Assembly (NCBI GenBank): GCA_024638525.1
Contig: JAHEKB010000019.1
Span: 1 to 6,228 of the forward strand
DNA: 6,228 bases
Direction: 5' to 3'
Source: Bacteroidota bacterium
Lineage (GTDB): Bacteria > Bacteroidota > Bacteroidia > NS11-12g > UBA9320
A program made the position numbers and the translations under genes. A model generated the notes under the pieces. The model ran no database searches and was not told the DNA's origin. It saw nothing but the letters and a program-made list of their open reading frames with translations. Below, in pieces: positions 1-4,638 of the stretch (its first letter is position 1; every line of letters begins with the position of its first letter).

Positions 1-289
1 GATGTTCGAAAGCCGTTTATTCTTCGTGGATCACCTGATAGATATGGGTGCACAAATCATTCTTTGTGACCCCCATCGAGCTACGGTTATGGGCTTGGAC
101 CGAAGGGTCCCGCTAAAAGGCATTACCATGACATCGCCAGATATAAGGGCGGGTGTTTCTCTCTTAATCGCTGCAATGAGTGCCAAGGGAACCAGCACCA
201 TTCACAACATTGAACAAATTGACAGGGGATACGAAAAAATAGAAGAACGACTCAATCCCTTAGGGGCTAAAATTACGAGAATAGAATGA
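1..289 (+). CDS. murA: UDP-N-acetylglucosamine 1-carboxyvinyltransferase (MurA), C-terminal part
   Basis: This is the last 95 codons of MurA, the cytoplasmic enzyme that transfers enolpyruvate from PEP to UDP-GlcNAc in the first committed step of peptidoglycan synthesis. The 5' part, with the catalytic Cys loop, lies outside the window; base 1 is the third base of a preceding codon and the ATG at 2 is an internal Met. Visible family features are the ESR-F-VD-L-MGA start of the fragment, the DIRAG segment (residues 47-51 of the fragment, matching the DLR of E. coli MurA with Arg371) and the IDRGYE segment (73-78, with the equivalent of Arg397); both arginines contact PEP or fosfomycin in known MurA structures. 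The C-terminus (LGAKITRIE) is intact. The TGA stop overlaps the ATG of the next gene as ATGA, so the two genes are probably translationally coupled. EPSP synthase (AroA) is the related alternative, but the IDRGYE-IEE-L-LGA ending is that of MurA. Confidence 0.95.
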   Translation, partial: MFESRLFFVDHLIDMGAQIILCDPHRATVMGLDRRVPLKGITMTSPDIRAGVSLLIAAMSAKGTSTIHNIEQIDRGYEKIEERLNPLGAKITRIE

Positions 290-804
290 AAGGATGGAGG
301 AATATCGCCTTTGTATTGGGCATGCTGATTCTCAGCACATCCTCCACTCAAGTACTTCATCCGGTAATTGGCGAGAAGGCTCCCGAAATCAATTTGCAAA
401 ATCCAGAAGGAGAAAGTATGAAGCTTTCTGATCTCAAAGGCAAATTGGTTCTCATCGATTTCTGGGCGAGCTGGTGCCGATCATGTAGATTGGACAACCA
501 AGTGTTGAAAGCCATGTACAATCGCTACCACGACAAATCAATGAAAAACGGTGAAGGCTTTGAAATATACAGTGTGAGCCTCGACACAGATCCTGAGCTC
601 TGGAAGCAAGCGATCGTCAATGACAAAATCAACTGGACCAATCATGTTTGCGACTTCAAGAAGTGGAACAGTCCGGTGGTAGCTGACTATAACTTCAAGT
701 TTATTCCACACAATTTGATCATCGATAGAAATGGCACTGTACTTGCTAAAAACCTCTATAAGGATAAACTGAGAACGTTTTTGAAGAGTGAAAGCGGGGA
801 ATGA
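286..804 (+). CDS. Exported TlpA-like thioredoxin-fold protein (redoxin family)
   Basis: 172 aa. Residues 1-21 form a Sec signal: Lys2 and Arg5, then a hydrophobic stretch of about residues 7-17. There is no lipobox Cys, so it is probably periplasmic or held by an uncleaved anchor. The mature part follows the TlpA/ResA/AhpC-TSA pattern: GEKAPEINL (29-37), the LSDLKGK strand-loop (48-53), LVLIDFWASWC leading to the redox motif C64-R-S-C67, a second strand EIYSVSLD (93-100), and FIPHNLIIDRNG (139-150), where Pro141 is the expected cis-proline beside the active site. The family reduces or isomerises disulfides, or supports cytochrome c maturation, outside the cytoplasm; the substrate here cannot be told. 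One further Cys (122) lies in an HVCD segment. The start is fixed by the ATGA overlap with murA and by the signal peptide. The pairing with murA need not mean a shared pathway. Confidence 0.9.
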   Translation: MKGWRNIAFVLGMLILSTSSTQVLHPVIGEKAPEINLQNPEGESMKLSDLKGKLVLIDFWASWCRSCRLDNQVLKAMYNRYHDKSMKNGEGFEIYSVSLDTDPELWKQAIVNDKINWTNHVCDFKKWNSPVVADYNFKFIPHNLIIDRNGTVLAKNLYKDKLRTFLKSESGE

Positions 805-824
805 GTGAGCAGTGACTAGTGACT
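804..824 (+). repeat. AGTGACT heptamer repeat (3 tandem units)
   Basis: Three adjacent 7-nt units: AGTGAGC (804-810), AGTGACT (811-817) and AGTGACT (818-824). The first base of the first unit is the last base of the thioredoxin gene's TGA stop. A further AGTGACT followed by AGTG lies at 867-877, about 40 nt downstream. The second and third units are identical and the first differs at two positions. Function unknown. Confidence 0.75.
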
Positions 825-830
825 AATGAA

Positions 831-920
831 TGGTTTGATGGTTTGAGGCGTTTGAAAGGATGGAGTAGTGACTAGTGTCAAATGGTTCGCAGATTTGATG
901 GTTCGAGAGTTTGAAGGTTT
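831..920 (+). repeat. Degenerate TTTGA/TTCGA-core repeat block
   Basis: Imperfect 8-9 nt units sharing a (G)TTTGA or TTCGA core: TGGTTTGA twice in tandem (831-838, 839-846), GTTTGAAAG (850-858), GATTTGATG (892-900), GTTCGAGA (901-908) and GTTTGAAG (909-916). It is interrupted by the second AGTGACT copy at 867-877. The core matches that of the perfect nonamer array at 1144-1188, so this looks like a decayed relative of that array. Confidence 0.55.
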
Positions 921-960
921 ATAGTTCTCGGTATTTAGAATTAAGATTTGATATTTTATG

Positions 961-1020
961 TTTCGACTCCTTCGTTCTCCGAGCTTCAGCGGAGGAGCAA
1001 AGGCATCCGGCTCGCGGCTC
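961..1020. other. GC-rich segment with a short hairpin and a CGGCTC direct repeat
   Basis: A sharply GC-rich island inside AT-rich intergenic DNA. TTCTCCG (975-981) can pair with CGGAGGA (990-996) as a 7-bp stem with one G-U pair and an 8-nt loop. Downstream, CGGCTC occurs twice with a 1-nt gap (1008-1013 and 1015-1020). No T-run follows the stem, so it is not an intrinsic terminator. It could be a copy of a dispersed intergenic element, but only one copy is in view. Confidence 0.4.
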
Positions 1021-1060
1021 TGGTTATAGGATTAATCTTTTATCACACACGTTCTCCCCA

Positions 1061-1070
1061 CCCCCGGGGG
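1061..1070. repeat. Perfect CCCCCGGGGG palindrome
   Basis: A 10-bp perfect palindrome, preceded by CTCCCCA and followed by AAAAATAGGG. It can also pair as TCCCC (1055-1059) with GGGGG (1066-1070) around a 6-nt loop. The A-tract on its right would give a T-tract before, not after, the stem on the minus strand, so it is not a standard terminator in either direction. Confidence 0.5.
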
Positions 1071-1090
1071 AAAAATAGGGATTTCTAAAA

Positions 1091-1119
1091 AAAAAGGTAT
1101 ACACGCTTTAAGCCTTTTT
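1091..1119. other. Weak A-tract/T-tract inverted repeat
   Basis: AAAAAGG (1091-1097) is the reverse complement of CCTTTTT (1113-1119), with a 15-nt loop that contains the near-palindrome GCTT-T-AAGC (1105-1113). The arrangement resembles a bidirectional terminator, but the stem has only two G-C pairs and the loop is long, so activity is doubtful. It lies more than 280 nt past the thioredoxin stop. Confidence 0.25.
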
Positions 1120-1143
1120 CAGCAACGAGTAGAAATATTAAAG

Positions 1144-1188
1144 GTTTGAAGAGTTTGAAGAGTTTGAAGAGTTTGAAGAGTTTGAAGA
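1144..1188 (+). repeat. Five perfect tandem copies of the nonamer GTTTGAAGA
   Basis: Units at 1144-1152, 1153-1161, 1162-1170, 1171-1179 and 1180-1188 are identical. The array ends 55 nt before the start of the glycosylase gene. One + frame is blocked by TGA in every unit, and the array is not part of any gene. Perfect identity suggests recent slippage or active homogenisation, in contrast with the decayed related block at 831-920. Confidence 0.95.
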
Positions 1189-1200
1189 ACCCGTACCCGT
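1189..1200 (+). repeat. ACCCGT hexamer tandem pair
   Basis: ACCCGT at 1189-1194 and 1195-1200, directly abutting the nonamer array, with a further CCCGT at 1209-1213. It is short enough to be chance alone, but it is the third simple-repeat type in this one intergenic region. Confidence 0.5.
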
Positions 1201-1243
1201 TCCTATTTCCCGTTAATCTTTATTCACTAAATTTCCATCCTCA

Positions 1244-1825
1244 ATGATTAAGTTACTGAATGAAATTGGACAGTGCACCATTTGCACAGCTTATTTGGAA
1301 CATGGTGTAAATCCGGTTCTGAGTGCAAGTCCTCAAAGCAGGATTGCAATTATTGGCCAAGCCCCAGGTTCTGTTGTTCACAAAACTGGCATTCCATGGG
1401 ATGATAAAAGCGGACAGAGACTGCGAATGTGGCTGGGGGTAGATGATGAGCAATTCTACAATGTGAATGCCTTTGCGCTCGTACCAATGGGCTTTTGCTA
1501 TCCAGGGAAAGGCAAAACTGGGGACCTCCCTCCTAGGAAAGAATGTGCTCCTGCATGGCATCATAGGCTTTTCGCATCCATGCCTAAGCTTGAACTTAAG
1601 ATTCTAATTGGCAGCTATGCCATTAACTATTATTTAGAGGACAAGAAAAAGAACTTGACCGAAACAGTGAGAAACTTCGACAGTTACTTACCGCATAGTT
1701 TAGTCATTCCCCATCCATCGCCCAGAAACAATATTTGGCTCAGAAAGAACCCCTGGTTTGAAAGTCAGTTGATCCCGGTGCTTCAAAAGAAGGTGAAAGA
1801 ATTGATAGGTCCGAAATTCTATTGA
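1244..1825 (+). CDS. Uracil-DNA glycosylase superfamily protein, probable 4Fe-4S type
   Basis: 193 aa, about the usual length for a compact UDG-fold enzyme. Motif 1 is G38-Q-A-P-G42 in a IAIIGQAPG strand-loop (family 4 has GEAPG, family 1 GQDPY). It is followed by GIPWDDKSGQRLR (49-61), equivalent to the G-PF-G-SG-LL segment of family 4. FYNVNAFAL (71-79) is the N-containing strand, and motif 2 is H157-P-S-P-R-N162. Cysteines 11, 14, 85 and 101 give C-x2-C-x70-C-x15-C, the spacing of the 4Fe-4S cluster of family 4 and 5 enzymes. The expected role is removal of uracil or another damaged base from DNA by N-glycosidic cleavage, starting base-excision repair in the cytoplasm; substrate range is not evident. 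The ATG lies just upstream of the first Cys pair and has no Shine-Dalgarno sequence, as is usual in Bacteroidota. It stands alone between two intergenic regions, so it is probably monocistronic. Confidence 0.85.
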   Translation: MIKLLNEIGQCTICTAYLEHGVNPVLSASPQSRIAIIGQAPGSVVHKTGIPWDDKSGQRLRMWLGVDDEQFYNVNAFALVPMGFCYPGKGKTGDLPPRKECAPAWHHRLFASMPKLELKILIGSYAINYYLEDKKKNLTETVRNFDSYLPHSLVIPHPSPRNNIWLRKNPWFESQLIPVLQKKVKELIGPKFY

Positions 1826-1900
1826 GATGGCGGTGGTGTAGATTATTTCTTCGTTTGGTAAATGAAGTTTTGAACTCATATTCAGAGGGCCTAAATTTAT

Positions 1901-1929
1901 TGCTGGGGAGGGGGGCGTAGTCCCCGGCA
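1901..1929. terminator. Strong GC hairpin between the glycosylase gene and grpE, possible terminator
   Basis: TGCTGGGGA (1901-1909) pairs with TCCCCGGCA (1921-1929): a 9-bp stem with one G-U pair and an 11-nt, G-rich loop. It starts 75 nt after the glycosylase stop and ends 50 nt before the grpE promoter element, a sensible place to end the upstream transcript. No T-run follows on either strand, so it is not a textbook intrinsic terminator. It could instead be an RNA-stabilising hairpin or a dispersed element. Confidence 0.35.
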
Positions 1930-1978
1930 GAATAACATCAATTCGACTTCTGAGGAATACAAACTGCCATCCTGTCCT

Positions 1979-1995
1979 TTGGCTCAGCTTTTGCT
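1979..1995 (+). promoter_or_regulatory. Candidate sigma-54 type (-24/-12) promoter of grpE-dnaJ
   Basis: TTGGCTC-N5-TTGCT matches the RpoN consensus TTGGCAC-N5-TTGCW with one mismatch. The invariant GG (1981-1982) and GC (1993-1994) are exactly 10 nt apart. The implied start is near 2006, leaving a leader of about 14 nt before the grpE ATG. Just upstream, CTGCC (1964-1968) and CTGTC (1972-1976) form a direct repeat 8 nt apart that could be an activator site. A competing reading is the Bacteroidota housekeeping -7 element TAnnTTTG: TATACTTG (1995-2002) matches it with one mismatch, but no -33 TTG is found at the proper distance, so the sigma-54 reading fits better. No CIRCE-type inverted repeat is present. 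Confidence 0.5.
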
Positions 1996-2019
1996 ATACT
2001 TGCGGCGAGTTAAAAGATT

Positions 2020-2547
2020 ATGACCAAAGAGGAATCAAAATCGCAAGAAGAACTGGAGGATATCAAGTCCCAAGAGCGTGAAGAACAGAGTGAGGAAAAG
2101 GTTGAACCCACTGCTGAAGAAAAAATCAAAGAGCTGAATGACAAGTACTTACGTCTCTACTCAGAATTTGATAATTACCGAAGACGGACTGCTAAAGAAC
2201 GGCTTGACTTATTGAAGAATGCCTCTGAAGAGATTATGCAAGATCTGTTGCCCATACTCGATGACTTTGAGCGCGCTGCAAAAGCGATGTCAGAGTCAGA
2301 TGACATAAAGTCCATAAGGGAGGGCTTGGATCTGGTACATCACAAATTCAAGAACACGCTAGAAAACAAAGGACTCAAGAAGTTTAAAGCAGTAGGAAAA
2401 AGCTTTGATCCTGATTTCCACGAAGCAGTGACTAAAATACCTGCTCCCAAGAAGAAATTAAAAGGCAAAATTGTAGATGTCATTGAAGAAGGTTACATGA
2501 TCAATGATAAGGTATTGCGATACGCCAAGGTTGTAGTAGGAGAATAA
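2020..2547 (+). CDS. grpE: GrpE, nucleotide exchange factor of DnaK
   Basis: 175 aa, within the usual GrpE range. GrpE forms a cytoplasmic dimer that releases ADP from DnaK, letting the chaperone drop its substrate and start a new cycle. Residues 1-35 are a highly charged Glu/Lys/Ser-rich tail, followed by the long dimerising helix (about 32-75) with YLRLYSEFDNYRRRTAKE (43-60). LLPILDDFERA (76-86) is the helix-bundle motif and FDPDFHEAV (129-137) opens the beta domain. The C-terminal signature GYMINDKVLRYAKVVV (158-173) is the part that contacts the DnaK nucleotide-binding domain. All family landmarks are present and nothing is truncated. The ATG is preceded by an A-rich leader (TTAAAAGATT) with no Shine-Dalgarno sequence. 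The TAA stop shares one base with the dnaJ ATG, so the two genes form a coupled operon. No dnaK lies in the window. Confidence 0.97.
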   Translation: MTKEESKSQEELEDIKSQEREEQSEEKVEPTAEEKIKELNDKYLRLYSEFDNYRRRTAKERLDLLKNASEEIMQDLLPILDDFERAAKAMSESDDIKSIREGLDLVHHKFKNTLENKGLKKFKAVGKSFDPDFHEAVTKIPAPKKKLKGKIVDVIEEGYMINDKVLRYAKVVVGE

Positions 2548-3665
2548 TGGCAAAAAGAGATTACTATGAGGTTTTAGGGGTAGATAAGTCTGCCAGTCCC
2601 GATGAGATGAAGAAAGCTTATCGCAAAATGGCAATCAAATATCATCCCGATAAAAACCCAGACGATAAGGAGGCAGAAGAAAAGTTCAAAGAAGCTGCCG
2701 AAGCTTATGAAGTCCTCAGCAATGAGGAGAAAAAAAGGCAGTACGATCAATTTGGTCATGCCGGTATGAATGGAGGTGCAGGATTTGGCGGTGGCGGCAT
2801 GAATATGGATGACATCTTCAGCCACTTTGGCGATATATTCGGTGATATGGGCGGAAGTCCATTTGAGAGCTTTTTTGGCGGTGGACGAAATCGAAGAGGC
2901 AGAACCAGCGTTGGATCCAACATTCGAATAAAACTCAAATTGAGTCTTGAAGAAGTTACAAAGGGAGTAGAAAAAAAGATCAAATTCAAAAAGAAGGTGG
3001 TAGCTGCAGGAGTCACTTTTGATACCTGTTCTACCTGTGGGGGGCGAGGTCAAGTAACCCGAGTCCAAAATACCTTTTTAGGCCAAATGCAGACTTCTTC
3101 AGCCTGTCCTACCTGTGGCGGTCAGGGAAAAAAGATTAAGAATGTCCCTCCAGGAGCGGATGGAATGGGTTTAAAGACCGAAGAGGTAACCACGACCATC
3201 AATATTCCTGCTGGAGTATCTGACGGATTGCAACTTTCCGTCCAAGGAAAAGGCAATGAGGTCGCAGGCGGTGTAGCCGGTGATTTGATCGTACTTATCG
3301 AGGAGCAGGCTCATCCTGAGCTGCAAAGAGATGGTAACAATATTGTATATAATCTTCATATAAGCTTTCCACAAGCAGCCTTGGGAACTGAAGTAGAAGT
3401 TCCAACGGTAGGCGGAAAGGCAAGATTAAAAATAGAAGCAGGTACTCAAAGTGGCAAAGTATTGCGATTAAGAGGAAAGGGCATCCCTGAACTGAACGGT
3501 TACAGAACGGGAGACCAGCTGATCTATATCAATGTCTATACTCCTGCCAAACTCAACAACAATGAAAAGGAGCTCATGAAACAACTGCTGGATTCGGAGA
3601 ATTTTACACCAGACCCGAGTAAGGAAAAGGGCTTCTTTGAGAAAATGAAAGATTTCTTTCACTAA
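2547..3665 (+). CDS. dnaJ: DnaJ (Hsp40) co-chaperone with reduced two-repeat zinc domain
   Basis: 372 aa. DnaJ delivers unfolded proteins to DnaK and stimulates its ATPase. The J-domain (4-68) carries the HPD motif at 33-35 and the YD-FGHAG end of helix IV. A Gly/Phe-rich linker with DIFSHFGDIFGD follows (about 70-113), then the C-terminal beta-sandwich domains (about 120-335) and the dimerising tail ending FFEKMKDFFH. The cysteine-rich insert has only two CxxCxGxG repeats (161-168 and 187-194) where the E. coli protein has four. Because the VTRVQNTFLGQMQTSSA segment lies between them, they correspond to repeats 2 and 3, which make zinc centre II; repeats 1 and 4 (centre I) are absent and the fourth is replaced by PPGADGMG. 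I recall similar two-repeat DnaJs in other Flavobacteriia/Cytophagia, so this is probably a lineage trait and not damage. CbpA-type proteins lack the zinc domain altogether, which rules that name out. Confidence 0.96.
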   Translation: MAKRDYYEVLGVDKSASPDEMKKAYRKMAIKYHPDKNPDDKEAEEKFKEAAEAYEVLSNEEKKRQYDQFGHAGMNGGAGFGGGGMNMDDIFSHFGDIFGDMGGSPFESFFGGGRNRRGRTSVGSNIRIKLKLSLEEVTKGVEKKIKFKKKVVAAGVTFDTCSTCGGRGQVTRVQNTFLGQMQTSSACPTCGGQGKKIKNVPPGADGMGLKTEEVTTTINIPAGVSDGLQLSVQGKGNEVAGGVAGDLIVLIEEQAHPELQRDGNNIVYNLHISFPQAALGTEVEVPTVGGKARLKIEAGTQSGKVLRLRGKGIPELNGYRTGDQLIYINVYTPAKLNNNEKELMKQLLDSENFTPDPSKEKGFFEKMKDFFH

Positions 3666-3732
3666 CGTTTCCAGCTTGCCGTTCATCGAATGTGAATAGC
3701 AGAACTGTAGCTTTACTATTTCTTTGTGATCC

Positions 3733-4638
3733 ATGAATATCCTCGAGATCTTCGAAGTTTCAAAACACTATGCCAATCACACGGCATTAGACAAGGTCAG
3801 TTTTAATGTTCCCAAAGGCAGCATTTTTGGCTTATTGGGCCCCAATGGAGCCGGCAAAACCAGTTTGATCAGAATAATCAATCAGATTACTGGGCCTGAT
3901 CATGGCAAGATCATCTTTGATGGCACAGAATTGAGGTCTGAACACATCAAGCGCATAGGCTACTTACCTGAAGAAAGGGGCCTCTACAAGAAGATGGAGG
4001 TCTATGATCAACTGATTTACTTTGCCAGATTAAAGGGATTGTCAAAGGCTGATTCTGCTTTAACCATTAATCAATGGCTAGAGAAATTTGAAGCTTCGGA
4101 TTGGAAAAAGAAGAAGATAGAGGAACTTTCAAAAGGAATGCAGCAGAAAATTCAATTCATTATTACGGTGTTGCACAAACCAGACTTTATTATCTTAGAT
4201 GAACCCTTTACAGGTTTTGATCCGAAAAATACTCAATTGATAAAAGACGAGATTCAAAATTTGCGCAGCAAAGGTGTTTCAGTGATGCTTTCAACACATC
4301 GCATGGAATCTGTCGAAGAAATTTGCGACGAAGTTGTTTTGATCAACAAATCCCAAGTTGTAAAACAGGGTAAGGTTAGCGAGATTCAACATGAATTGAA
4401 GGACAATGTTTACGAGGTAGTCTATGCAGGTGACGCCAAGGCCGAATCCCTTCGAGGGATAGATATTATTAAATGTCAAGAAGGCGATGGATTGACCTCT
4501 CTTCAATTCAAGTTTTTGGATGGGGTTTTACCCAATATACAGACCTTCTCTGACCAAGAGATTGCCATAAGGCAGTATCGGGAGATCATTCCAAGTATGC
4601 AAGAAGTCTTTTTAAAACTCACAGAAGAAAATGCGTAA
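3733..4638 (+). CDS. ABC transporter ATP-binding protein, NatA-like
   Basis: 301 aa, one nucleotide-binding domain plus a C-terminal extension. Walker A is GPNGAGKT (36-43). The signature is LSKGMQQK (132-139), a variant of LSGGQ. Walker B is FIILDEP (152-158) with catalytic Glu157, the D-loop follows in GFDPKN (161-166), and the switch His is H189 in STHRM. The usual Q-loop Gln is replaced in YLPEERGLY (77-85), as is common in NatA-like ATPases. Residues about 215-297 resemble the DUF4162 tail of that group. The protein should power the ABC-2 permease encoded next, which overlaps it by 8 nt, as a cytoplasmic ATPase dimer on the inner membrane. Sodium export (NatAB), drug or lipid export are known or proposed for relatives; the substrate here is unknown. 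It starts 67 nt after dnaJ, a gap with no clear promoter or terminator, so read-through from the chaperone operon is possible. Confidence 0.92.
   Translation: MNILEIFEVSKHYANHTALDKVSFNVPKGSIFGLLGPNGAGKTSLIRIINQITGPDHGKIIFDGTELRSEHIKRIGYLPEERGLYKKMEVYDQLIYFARLKGLSKADSALTINQWLEKFEASDWKKKKIEELSKGMQQKIQFIITVLHKPDFIILDEPFTGFDPKNTQLIKDEIQNLRSKGVSVMLSTHRMESVEEICDEVVLINKSQVVKQGKVSEIQHELKDNVYEVVYAGDAKAESLRGIDIIKCQEGDGLTSLQFKFLDGVLPNIQTFSDQEIAIRQYREIIPSMQEVFLKLTEENA

Larger units (their letters stand above)
805..1243. other. Gene-free, repeat-rich intergenic region (439 nt)
   Basis: No coding frame of credible length or family character is visible on either strand, and stops are frequent. In order it holds an AGTGACT heptamer cluster starting on the upstream stop codon, a degenerate TTTGA-core block to about 920, an AT-rich stretch, a GC-rich segment with a short hairpin (961-1020), a CCCCCGGGGG palindrome (1061-1070), a weak A-tract/T-tract inverted repeat (1091-1119), a perfect five-copy nonamer array (1144-1188) and an ACCCGT hexamer pair. 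Base composition swings sharply from AT-rich to GC-rich within it, unlike the flanking genes. I found no tRNA, riboswitch or clear intrinsic terminator. The promoter of the downstream glycosylase gene is presumably near the right end but is not recognisable. Confidence 0.8.

Noticed and set aside
1144..1188. CRISPR array
   Set aside because: The units are 9 nt and directly abut with no spacers, and no cas genes are present; this is a simple tandem repeat.
1182..1211. Bacteroidota-type promoter (TTG, 19 nt, TAnnTTTG) for the glycosylase gene, partly made by the repeat array
   Set aside because: The TTG at 1182-1184 and TA at 1204-1205 have the right spacing, but the downstream element reads TATTTCCC, which fails the TTTG part. 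TAAATTTC at 1228-1235 fits better but lies only 8 nt from the ATG and has no -33 partner.
1253..1564. A 103-codon minus-strand open frame inside the glycosylase gene
   Set aside because: The plus-strand protein has all UDG motifs; the antisense frame has none of any known family.
1826..2019. CIRCE/HrcA operator upstream of grpE
   Set aside because: No TTAGCACTC-N9-GAGTGCTAA-like inverted repeat is found; the only strong inverted repeat is the GC hairpin at 1901-1929.
2574..3068. A 164-codon open frame on the minus strand inside dnaJ
   Set aside because: It is antisense to a clear DnaJ coding sequence, has no domain-like pattern and is rich in Ser/Phe/Leu as expected from reading the complement of Lys/Glu/Gly-rich codons.
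3666..3732. Promoter or terminator between dnaJ and the ABC operon
   Set aside because: No hairpin with T-run is present. TTTCTTTG at 3719-3726 is one base from a -7 element but is only 6 nt from the start codon and lacks a -33 TTG.
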